This document shows, piece by piece, positions 1-4,902 of a DNA stretch of 6,603 nt (the stretch's first letter is position 1; each line of letters begins with the position of its first letter). The DNA is taken from the NCBI GenBank assembly GCA_038245795.1, contig JBBRSC010000192.1:1-6603 (forward strand), written 5' to 3'. The notes below the pieces were generated by a model. The model was not told where the DNA came from. It worked only from the letters and a program-made list of their open reading frames with translations, and searched no databases. This DNA comes from JBBRSC01 sp038245795. GTDB taxonomy: Bacteria; Actinomycetota; Acidimicrobiia; Acidimicrobiales; Microtrichaceae. The position numbers and the translations under genes are program-made.

Positions 1-275
1 ATCGATCCCAAGTCCCGCACCTTGGTGGCCGACGTGACCATCACCGGTGACCTGCTCCACGACGGGGCGCCCATCGCCCCGTTCTCCGTGGGCGGTTCGG
101 TCGACTCCTACCGCTATGGCGACGACGGCAGCTTCACCATCCACCAGCAGACCGCGGCCGGCGACGCCATCATGACCAACGGCAAGGGATCGGCTCGGGG
201 GAGTTCAAGCTCCACCTCACGAACCTCCCCGGTCACCCGAGCGTGGCCACCGGCTCCGTCCAGCTCGCTCACTGA
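1..275 (+). CDS. 3' end of an unrecognised protein gene, apparently frameshifted
   Basis: The gene enters from the left edge, so its start is missing. Frame 1 reads as a polar, beta-rich protein (LVADVTITGDLLHDG near the start) up to about base 185. Frame 1 then turns into low-complexity Ser/Arg/Pro sequence. From about 186 the +3 frame takes over with protein-like sequence (GIGSGEFKLHLTNLPG) and ends at TGA 273-275 as GSVQLAH. Joining the halves needs one extra base in the AAGGGATC stretch, giving NGK-GIGSGEF. This suggests a one-base deletion or a sequencing error. I do not recognise the family; alternating hydrophobic and polar strands with many Asp and Gly fit a secreted or extracellular beta domain, but that is a guess. 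It converges on the DUF2254 gene, with 133 bases between the stops and no convincing hairpin-plus-T-tract terminator. Confidence 0.55.
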
Positions 276-408
276 ACGCGGCGCCGAGAGCGGAGATCAC
301 CTGGCCGTGGAGGTGGAGCGTCTGACATTCGGGATCACGAACTTCCGGAGCTGCCGGGTCCTTCCCGTGCTCTACGCCGGCAAGCCCACGTTGGAGCTAC
401 CCAGTGCG

Positions 409-1722
409 TCACTTGGCGAACTTGTCTCGGTAGGTCTGCCGGACCGTGTCGATGTCATCGTCGAGGAGAGCGGTTGCACCGCACCCTTCGACGATGAGGC
501 GTGCCTGGCGCCGCAGCTCGATCGTCCGGTCTGCGAGCGACGCAGCTTCGAGCGACTCGACGAGCCATGCGATCGAGACCAGGAGGTACTCGCACACCGT
601 CGGTTGTCCAGCGCCTGCACGCCGAGTCTCGTCGAACGCAAGGTGGATGAGCTCGTTGTGAGTCGGTTGCTCCGCCATCACGACAGTGATCGAGCCGCTG
701 GTCCGCACCGGGGAGGGCGGATCGTGGCGAAGGAGCACGGACAGCACCGCCGCGGTGTGAAAGATCGCGTCCTGCGCAGTCGTGGGATCATTGATTCCTG
801 GCGAGAGTGCCCTCACGGCCACGTCGACCAATTGTCGCAGACCATACGAGACGTCCTGCTGCATGGTGCGCGTGTCGCCGATCGACACTGCCGCAAGAAT
901 CGCCCGCTTGATCTCATCGCGGTCGCAGTCGCTGATGGATGGCGACATGGAACAGAACCGCGTTCCTTCGATTGCAAACCGGCCCGCATAGGTCTCGACC
1001 GTGAGCGTGACGCCATCGGGTGCACAGGCGAGGAGGGCCTCGATGTCGATCTCTTGCACCCAGCCCGATCGATCGAAACGGATCACTGCCGACGAAGCGC
1101 TCGCCGTCGTGTCCGGAAGCGAACGGCAATCGACCGTCAGATCGGCGGGCGTCCACGCGCCGCGGATCTGTTCGATCGCTTCCAGACGGATCCGTTGGAG
1201 GATCTCGCTGACGTCCATCGAGTGCGCGCTGTGGTTGATGAACGCGACGATCGCAAGGATCGACCCGATGCCGAGCACGACCGCCACCGCCACGGACAGA
1301 GTGGGGATGACCGGCTCCCCGCCCGGGTCGAGTGGAGAACGGACCGAGCGCAGCACGACCACGCAATAGGTGAACGTTCCAACGACGAGTGCCATCACTC
1401 GCTTGTTGAACGGATCGCGAAACAGGGTGTGGACGACACGTGGCGAGTACTGGCTCGAGGCGAGCTGGATGATCAACAGCGAGACGGAGAACGCGATTCC
1501 AGCGAACGAGATGGTGGCCCCGGCGATGACACCGAGAAGCGTTCTGGCACTCTCCACCGTGGAGGTGAATCCGATGGGGAGGTCGGTCATCACCGAATCT
1601 ATGTTGCGGTCGACGGCAAGGCTGACAAAGCCGAGCATGGCCGCGAGGAACACGGCGATCATCGGGACGAAGAACAGGCTCGATTTGAGCCGTTCGACCA
1701 GTGCGCTCAGCCGCAGCTTCAT
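409..1722 (-). CDS. DUF2254 family integral membrane protein
   Basis: This encodes a 437-residue protein. Four hydrophobic segments lie in the N-terminal part, at about residues 15-37, 60-88, 109-126 and 141-162. A soluble C-terminal half of about 270 residues follows. Between TM2 and TM3 is QLASSQYSPRVVHTLFRD (86-103), and in the soluble half ALSPGINDPTTA (305-316); I recognise both as signatures of DUF2254, a family of predicted bacterial membrane proteins without an assigned function. The length is close to what I expect for the family. The ATG at 1722 gives a natural amphipathic N-terminus (MKLRLSALVERLK) before TM1. No strong Shine-Dalgarno precedes it, but its ATG overlaps the TGA of a nine-codon ORF (ATGA), so translation may be coupled. 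It is divergent from the PRC-barrel cluster. A small channel or transporter role is conceivable, but nothing here proves it. Confidence 0.88.
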   Translation of the reverse strand: MKLRLSALVERLKSSLFFVPMIAVFLAAMLGFVSLAVDRNIDSVMTDLPIGFTSTVESARTLLGVIAGATISFAGIAFSVSLLIIQLASSQYSPRVVHTLFRDPFNKRVMALVVGTFTYCVVVLRSVRSPLDPGGEPVIPTLSVAVAVVLGIGSILAIVAFINHSAHSMDVSEILQRIRLEAIEQIRGAWTPADLTVDCRSLPDTTASASSAVIRFDRSGWVQEIDIEALLACAPDGVTLTVETYAGRFAIEGTRFCSMSPSISDCDRDEIKRAILAAVSIGDTRTMQQDVSYGLRQLVDVAVRALSPGINDPTTAQDAIFHTAAVLSVLLRHDPPSPVRTSGSITVVMAEQPTHNELIHLAFDETRRAGAGQPTVCEYLLVSIAWLVESLEAASLADRTIELRRQARLIVEGCGATALLDDDIDTVRQTYRDKFAK

Positions 1723-1748
1723 CGTCGGCCCTGCTCGGGATTCGTCAT
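1719..1748 (-). CDS. possible nine-codon leader ORF overlapping the DUF2254 start
   Basis: On the minus strand ATG at 1748-1746 opens MTNPEQGRR and stops at TGA 1721-1719, which overlaps the DUF2254 ATG (ATGA). Its own ATG overlaps the TGA (1747-1745) of the ORF upstream in the same way. Two consecutive ATGA junctions suit a re-initiating leader peptide, but the ORF is short enough to be chance. No attenuator hairpin is evident and the codon content is not that of an amino-acid biosynthesis leader. Confidence 0.25.
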   Translation of the reverse strand: MTNPEQGRR

Positions 1749-1867
1749 GGGGTGACTCGGTTCAGTTTCGGACCGGGGTCCGCTGGGTGCGGCCTAAGGC
1801 CGGAATGGCGGCGGCCTGAGAACTCGTCGGTGTGGATGGGGAACACGTCGCCGTCGAGCGTCGTCAA
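1745..1867 (-). CDS. possible short ORF upstream of the DUF2254 gene
   Basis: A minus-strand frame from TTG at 1867 to TGA at 1745-1747 gives 40 residues. It begins LTTLDGDVFPIHTDEFSGRR and ends in a Pro-rich tail, PADPGPKLNRVTP. The bases GGTGAG lie about 6 nt before the TTG and could act as a weak ribosome binding site. The frame stays open further upstream (reading RNYRWLTIGERR) to a TGA near 1923. The piece could therefore be the 3' end of a longer gene broken by a frameshift near 1910, since the neighbouring frame reads DPLRSWDQTDAV just upstream. Its stop overlaps the start of the nine-codon ORF. I recognise no family, and it may be part of the degraded sequence on the same strand. Confidence 0.25.
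   Translation of the reverse strand: MTTLDGDVFPIHTDEFSGRRHSGLRPHPADPGPKLNRVTP
1769..1782. promoter_or_regulatory. perfect inverted repeat upstream of DUF2254
   Basis: CGGACC-GG-GGTCCG is a perfect palindrome of two 6-base arms around a 2-base centre, about 47 bases upstream of the DUF2254 ATG. Its size and GGAC/GTCC core recall DosR-type sites, but the centre is GG rather than A/T and the outer bases fit poorly. It could be an operator; the assignment is weak. Confidence 0.25.
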
Positions 1868-1872
1868 TCGCC

Positions 1873-1889
1873 GCTCACCAATGGTGAGC
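1873..1889. repeat. 7-base inverted repeat with AAT spacer
   Basis: GCTCACC-AAT-GGTGAGC is perfect over 7 bases per arm. It lies just upstream of the TTG of the short minus-strand ORF. It could be a regulator site or an RNA hairpin. No T-tract follows on either strand, so it is not a standard intrinsic terminator. Confidence 0.35.
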
Positions 1890-1911
1890 CAACGATAGTT
1901 CCGGAGTGGGT

Positions 1912-2345
1912 GACGGCATCAGTCTGGTCCCAGGACCGGAGCGGATCAACGACCTCAGCGGGTGAGATGGTTCCGGCTACCACTGCCGCGATGGCGCCAG
2001 CGCACCGGCCAACATTGCCCGGTTTCGGACAACCGGGGTCTCTCTGCGTCAGTCGGCGAGCGCTCCGCCGATGGCCTGGTCAACCAGATACGCACCGTCC
2101 GGCCACAGCGGGGCGTAGATGGCTTGGTAGATCCACTCGTGGGAGATCGAGACCTCGACCCCTGCACGTCTCGTGCCAACTCGACCGAGGTCATCTCCGG
2201 CGGTGGCGGATCGCTCGATCGCTCGATGCAGACCAATCCCGTCCACAGCCCTGGGACGACGCGACCACAGTTCAGTCGTCACTTCACCGGCCCAGTCGGG
2301 GGTGATCTGCTGCTTTCGGCCCCCTGCTCGGTGGTGGTGCTCAAG
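1912..2345 (-). pseudogene. probable remnant of an IS30-type transposase, multiply broken
   Basis: On the minus strand one frame ending at TGA 2049-2051 contains ISHEWIYQAIY (bases 2147-2115). This closely resembles the SHE-x-IYQ motif of IS30-family transposases, which lies before the DDE catalytic core. Directly downstream, another frame (about 2040 to 1912) reads VVAGTISPAEVVD and then SWDQTDAV, a degraded echo of the PAEV-x-DR...GHWEGD block that normally follows in IS30 proteins. The pieces lie in different frames separated by stops. The N-terminal helix-turn-helix and the rest of the DDE core are not visible. The second match is weak and the first rests on one motif; an unrelated broken gene is possible. 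No clean terminal inverted repeats or target duplication were seen, so the boundaries are approximate. Confidence 0.38.
2018..2037. repeat. hairpin-forming inverted repeat near the transposase-like fragment
   Basis: CCCGGTT-TCGGAC-AACCGGG gives a perfect 7-bp stem with a 6-base loop. It lies 12 bases past the TGA (2049-2051) of the minus-strand fragment containing SHEWIYQ. No T-run follows on either strand, so terminator function is doubtful. It may be a structural leftover of a mobile element. Confidence 0.35.
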
Positions 2346-2387
2346 TAGCGGACCTGCTTGCTTCCATGGTGACGTGACCGCTGCGCC

Positions 2388-2501
2388 AACTGGGTTTCGG
2401 CAGCGACCGATGTGGGTACTGAGGAACTGGGTTCGGCCGCACGTCGGGCCACCGGGTGGCCCGGTGATCACACATCGATGGCTCCGCAATGGGGCCCAGT
2501 T
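2388..2501. promoter_or_regulatory. array of AACTGGG motifs in the upstream region of the rightward cluster
   Basis: AACTGGGTTTCGGC at 2388-2401 recurs as AACTGGGTTCGGC at 2425-2437, one T shorter and 37 bases downstream. The core recurs inverted as CCCAGTT at 2495-2501, just before the ribosome binding site. Two direct copies and one inverted copy within 114 bases suggest binding sites for a regulator of the small membrane protein/PRC-barrel genes, although they could be remnants of older sequence. Confidence 0.35.
2445..2463. promoter_or_regulatory. 19-base perfect palindrome, candidate operator
   Basis: CGGGCCACC-G-GGTGGCCCG has perfect 9-base arms around one central base and ends 58 bases before the GTG of the small membrane protein gene. 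Such a tight spacer suits a dimeric protein site better than an RNA hairpin loop. The regulator is unknown; no regulatory gene lies in the window. Confidence 0.42.
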
Positions 2502-2505
2502 CTTC

Positions 2506-2512
2506 GAGGAGG
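2506..2512 (+). promoter_or_regulatory. strong ribosome binding site for the 44-residue ORF
   Basis: GAGGAGG lies 9 bases before GTG at 2522. It is the best Shine-Dalgarno in the window and the main reason to believe the short ORF that follows. Confidence 0.75.
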
Positions 2513-2521
2513 TCTATCCCT

Positions 2522-2656
2522 GTGAGCGTCTTGTGGTGGTTGTTGATGGTTGCGATCGTGATCGCGGTCGTCGCGGTGGTGTTGCTCGCGGTACGCCGAG
2601 CGCGGCGGACCGGTTCGGTGTTGGCGTCGCGCATGTCTGATCGGGGCCAACGATGA
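2522..2656 (+). CDS. small single-pass membrane protein, 44 residues
   Basis: GTG at 2522 opens a 44-codon ORF ending at TGA 2654-2656. Residues about 3-23 form one strongly hydrophobic helix (WWLLMVAIVIAVVAVVLLAV). A basic tail of about 20 residues (RRARRTGSVLASRMSDRGQR) follows, so by the positive-inside rule the C-terminus should face the cytoplasm. Start and reality are supported by GAGGAGG 9 bases upstream and by the 4-base overlap of its TGA with the ATG of the PRC-barrel gene (ATGA at 2653-2656), typical of coupled operon genes. It is the first gene of the rightward cluster. I recognise no family. It could be a membrane anchor or a small regulator of the following PRC-barrel proteins, but that is inferred only from gene order. 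Confidence 0.78.
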   Translation: MSVLWWLLMVAIVIAVVAVVLLAVRRARRTGSVLASRMSDRGQR

Positions 2657-3219
2657 ACCTGATGCGCGCCAGAGACCTCATGGGGTTGCCAGTGGTGTCG
2701 ATCGCTTCGGGCGAGGATGTCGCCGAAGTCCGCGATGTCGTGTACGACGGGGAGGCGCACCGGTTGGTAGGTTTCACCTTGAACAAGCGGGGCATGTTCG
2801 CGGGGCGGCTGAAGGCGGTGCTCACTGCCGGGTCGGTGGCCGCGATCGGGCCGGATGCGGTGATGATCGACACCGAGTCGGCGATCGATGACAGCGATGG
2901 CCAAGCGTCCGGTCTCGGTGACCTCGGCGCCGCCCGCCAGGTGATCGGCAATCGTGTGCTGTCGGCCGATGGGAGCAACCTCGGGGAGGTCGTGGCGGTG
3001 ATCTTGTCGACCGGTAGCGAACCTCGCGCGGTGGGTTACGAGCTGCAGCCGCCGGATAGGTCGAACACGTCGTTCGTGCCGATCTCAGCCCAGATCGCGC
3101 TGTCCGGCGAGAACCTGGTAGTGCCCGCGGAGGCAACGGCGTTCGTCCGCAACGATCTGGCCGGCTTCGGAGCCGCGGTCGCTTCGTACCGGTCACCCGA
3201 ACTGGAGAAGAACCAATGA
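2653..3219 (+). CDS. PRC-barrel protein with two barrel domains
   Basis: This encodes a 188-residue soluble protein built of two PRC-barrel-like repeats. The first (about residues 4-80) has the usual opening, RARDLMGLPVVS, then the strand AEVRDVVYDGEAHRLVGFTL. The second (about 94-170) reads ARQVIGNRVLSADGSNLGEV and ends in a strand-rich segment before a short polar tail. PRC-barrel is the beta-barrel fold of the photosynthetic reaction centre H subunit and of the C-terminal domain of the ribosome maturation factor RimM; stand-alone bacterial copies are mostly uncharacterised. ATG 2653 is chosen because it overlaps the stop of the small membrane protein. A second ATG at 2662 is possible, as only a weak G-rich stretch precedes either. 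The stop overlaps the next ATG. No membrane segment or catalytic motif is visible, so a binding or scaffold role is more likely than an enzyme. Confidence 0.8.
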   Translation: MNLMRARDLMGLPVVSIASGEDVAEVRDVVYDGEAHRLVGFTLNKRGMFAGRLKAVLTAGSVAAIGPDAVMIDTESAIDDSDGQASGLGDLGAARQVIGNRVLSADGSNLGEVVAVILSTGSEPRAVGYELQPPDRSNTSFVPISAQIALSGENLVVPAEATAFVRNDLAGFGAAVASYRSPELEKNQ

Positions 3220-3680
3220 CGACCGACACCTTTGTCCACGTGCAGGGCCGCGACGTCGTCGCAGCCGATAGCGCCGAATCGATCGGATCGGTGAAAGGCT
3301 TCGTCCTCGACGGTTGCGGTCGAAAGATCGAGGCGATCCACGTCGACGGGCACGGCAAGAAGGCCACCATCCTCGATTGGTCAGCGGTGAAGGCGTTCGG
3401 TGCTGATGCCGTGATGGCCGTGACCGGCGCCGACCTGTCGACGATCGACAACGAACATCAGAGGGCCGCCGTACGGGGTGTCGTGACGATGCTCGGCGCC
3501 CGCGTCCTGACCGTCGATGGGCGTGAAGTCGGCGCCGTCACCGATGTTGAGTTCGACACCGATTCGGGGATTGTCGTGCGCGTCGTGACCGATCGGGGCC
3601 TGATCGAACCTGGTCAACTGCGCTCGCTCGGTTCGTACGCGCTCGTCGTGGACGACGCGACCGCATCGACGGTGCCGTAA
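3216..3680 (+). CDS. second PRC-barrel-like protein, two domains
   Basis: This encodes 154 residues, again with two PRC-barrel-like halves. The first is about residues 5-72 (GRDVVAADSAESIGSVKGFV, then KIEAIHVDG). The second is about 84-150 (LGARVLTVDGREVGAVTDVE, then VVRVVTDRGLIEP). The recurrent pattern of 'hydrophobic-G-x-V/D-G-x-x-x-G-x-V' followed by a beta strand is the PRC-barrel signature. It is more diverged than the upstream copy and probably paralogous to it. Its ATG overlaps the upstream TGA (ATGA) and GGAG at 3204-3207 sits 8 bases before it, so start and coupling are well supported. The product is acidic, without a signal peptide or membrane segment. The two proteins may form a complex or a heteromeric barrel assembly. 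After TAA there is a 91-base gap before the next gene, the only break in the rightward cluster. Confidence 0.72.
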   Translation: MTTDTFVHVQGRDVVAADSAESIGSVKGFVLDGCGRKIEAIHVDGHGKKATILDWSAVKAFGADAVMAVTGADLSTIDNEHQRAAVRGVVTMLGARVLTVDGREVGAVTDVEFDTDSGIVVRVVTDRGLIEPGQLRSLGSYALVVDDATASTVP

Positions 3681-3756
3681 GCGACTCGATGTTGCCTGCG
3701 GCCAGCGTCGCGGCATGCCGGGCTGGAAGCGGCGCCACTGCAGCGCGACACCGATC

Positions 3757-3763
3757 GAAAGGA
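3757..3763 (+). promoter_or_regulatory. ribosome binding site that fixes the Rv2629-like start
   Basis: GAAAGGA lies 8 bases before GTG at 3772. It favours that GTG over the in-frame ATG at 3715, which has no comparable site and would add 19 residues (beginning MPGWKRRHCS) unlike the family N-terminus. Confidence 0.6.
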
Positions 3764-3771
3764 TCACAACA

Positions 3772-4902
3772 GTGACACGTCACGACGACCTGAAAGCCGT
3801 CGCCAGCGAGTCCGACCGGTTCGCCACGATCACGATTCCGACGCCGAGCAACCTCGATGACGCGCCAGCACGATTCGAGCTCGAGTGGCGAAACGCTCGA
3901 CGCCGGCTCTCCGACGTCCGGTCCGCTGACGAGCTCGAACAGCTCGACGAGCGCGCCCAAGGTCTGCACTGCGGCGACGGCCCAGCGCTGGTCATTGTCC
4001 ACGCTCACCACGGATCGACGTTCGTCGAGTCGCTCGAGGAGCCGGTCGGGGCAACGACCGTTCATGAGGGTCCGTTGCCGTGGTGGGCGACGGCGATCGA
4101 GGCGCGACAACGCGTCATCGCTCATGTCGTCGTCGAAGCCGACCGCGCCGCTGCCGACCGCACCGCCTTCGATGGCGGCGGCGTCCTGGCCACCGAGAGC
4201 ATCGAAGAAGCGACCCTGCACCTCCATCGCGGACATCTCGGTGGATGGTCCCAACACCGATCCCAACAGCGGGCCGAGAACACCTGGGAGGACAACGCCC
4301 GCCTCGTCGCCGACGCCATCACCACACTTGCTCACAAGGTCGACGCGCAACTCGTTGCGGTCGCAGGCGACATCCGCGCCCAGATGTTCATCCTCGAATC
4401 GCTCCCCACCGACATCGCCGACCTCACAGTCATGATCGATGCCGGTTCACCGGAGGGCATCGCCGACGAGGTCGTCCGCCCGCATTCGACGATCGTCGCC
4501 GAGCGGGTGACCGCCGCCGCCGAACTCGTCCACGCCGACCAGAACAACAGCATCGCCTCCGCGGACACAAACACGATCGTCGACGCACTCCGCCAAGGTC
4601 GCGCCGCCACCTTGCTCGTCCACGACGACCAAACGTCGCAACCTGCGGCCGATCCGGCTTGGCTCGATGGCGCTCGCCTCGTCGATCGAGCCATTGCCAC
4701 GGCCCTCGCGACCGACTCCGAGATCCTGTTCGTCCCCCACCTGGCGATGATGCACGACCCGTTGGCAGCGACGTTGCTTGCGATGGTGACTCGAGCTTCC
4801 GGTGGCCACCACTTCGAGGTGGGCAGCCCCTTCGAGGTGGGCAGAGCTTCTATCGACTCGTCAAGCAGCGACGCCAGTCGTCGCGATGTCACACCGTCGT
4901 GA
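3772..4902 (+). CDS. Rv2629/Balon-like protein of the bacterial eRF1-like (baeRF) superfamily
   Basis: From GTG 3772 the product is 376 residues, close to the length of M. tuberculosis Rv2629. The N-terminus (HDDLKAVASESDRFATITIP, then LEWRNARRRL at about 37-46) aligns by eye with the Rv2629 N-terminus. The middle domain carries WEDNARLVADAITTLAH (172-188) and LVAVAGDIRAQMFILESLP (184-202), matching its helix and 'sGevR...L...LP' block. Between them, GGWSQ (157-161) sits where eRF1/Pelota relatives have the GGQ-type loop. A C-terminal eL30-like domain includes DALRQGRAATLLV and SEILFVPHLAMMHDP. Known: this superfamily is related to eRF1/Pelota, Rv2629 belongs to the mycobacterial dormancy (DosR) regulon, and Balon relatives bind hibernating ribosomes. 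Inference: this is a cytoplasmic ribosome-binding factor for stress or dormancy. The last 25 or so residues are an extra Ser-rich tail containing a short duplication. Its TGA overlaps the GTG of the H+-ATPase gene. Confidence 0.82.
   Translation: MTRHDDLKAVASESDRFATITIPTPSNLDDAPARFELEWRNARRRLSDVRSADELEQLDERAQGLHCGDGPALVIVHAHHGSTFVESLEEPVGATTVHEGPLPWWATAIEARQRVIAHVVVEADRAAADRTAFDGGGVLATESIEEATLHLHRGHLGGWSQHRSQQRAENTWEDNARLVADAITTLAHKVDAQLVAVAGDIRAQMFILESLPTDIADLTVMIDAGSPEGIADEVVRPHSTIVAERVTAAAELVHADQNNSIASADTNTIVDALRQGRAATLLVHDDQTSQPAADPAWLDGARLVDRAIATALATDSEILFVPHLAMMHDPLAATLLAMVTRASGGHHFEVGSPFEVGRASIDSSSSDASRRDVTPS
4813..4844. repeat. tandem 14-base repeat with 18-base period inside the Rv2629-like gene
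   Basis: TTCGAGGTGGGCAG occurs at 4813-4826 and 4831-4844. The period of 18 keeps the frame and encodes FEVGSP-FEVGRA in the C-terminal tail. It lies beyond the conserved domain and looks like a recent slippage duplication. Confidence 0.7.

Larger units (their letters stand above)
1723..2521. other. region between divergent gene blocks, no intact recognisable gene
   Basis: About 800 bases separate the DUF2254 start from the first rightward start. The DUF2254-proximal part holds two tiny ORFs. The middle (1912-2345) holds minus-strand fragments in more than one frame that look like a decayed transposase. The stretch 2346-2521 has no coding signal on either strand; it holds a 19-base palindrome, three copies of AACTGGG and the ribosome binding site for the rightward genes. 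Promoters for both directions must lie here, but I could not identify convincing -35/-10 pairs. I see no tRNA, CRISPR array or T-tract terminator. Confidence 0.6.

Noticed and set aside
22..1755. A 577-codon plus-strand open frame running from the left-edge gene across the whole DUF2254 gene
   Set aside because: Beyond about 190 it is antisense to DUF2254 and reads as Arg/Asp/His-rich sequence with no family features; it stays open because GC-rich third positions leave few stops.
1790..1803. CGGCC-TAA-GGCCG inverted repeat near the DUF2254 upstream region
   Set aside because: A five-base GC stem is expected by chance at this base composition, and no T-tract or promoter context supports it.
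2018..2037. CCCGGTT/AACCGGG hairpin as an intrinsic terminator
   Set aside because: A good stem, but no run of T follows on either strand.
2173..2640. Long plus-strand frames across 1962-2640
   Set aside because: They cross the control region and the 44-residue gene in another frame, read as low-information sequence, and do not end at an operon-like junction.
3715..3771. ATG 3715 as start of the Rv2629-like protein
   Set aside because: It would add 19 residues unlike family N-termini and lacks a ribosome binding site, whereas GTG 3772 has GAAAGGA at 8 bases and aligns with the start of Rv2629.
3538..4350. A 270-codon minus-strand frame opposite the second PRC gene and the Rv2629-like gene
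   Set aside because: It crosses two real genes and their spacer, with no ribosome binding site or domain; a composition artefact.
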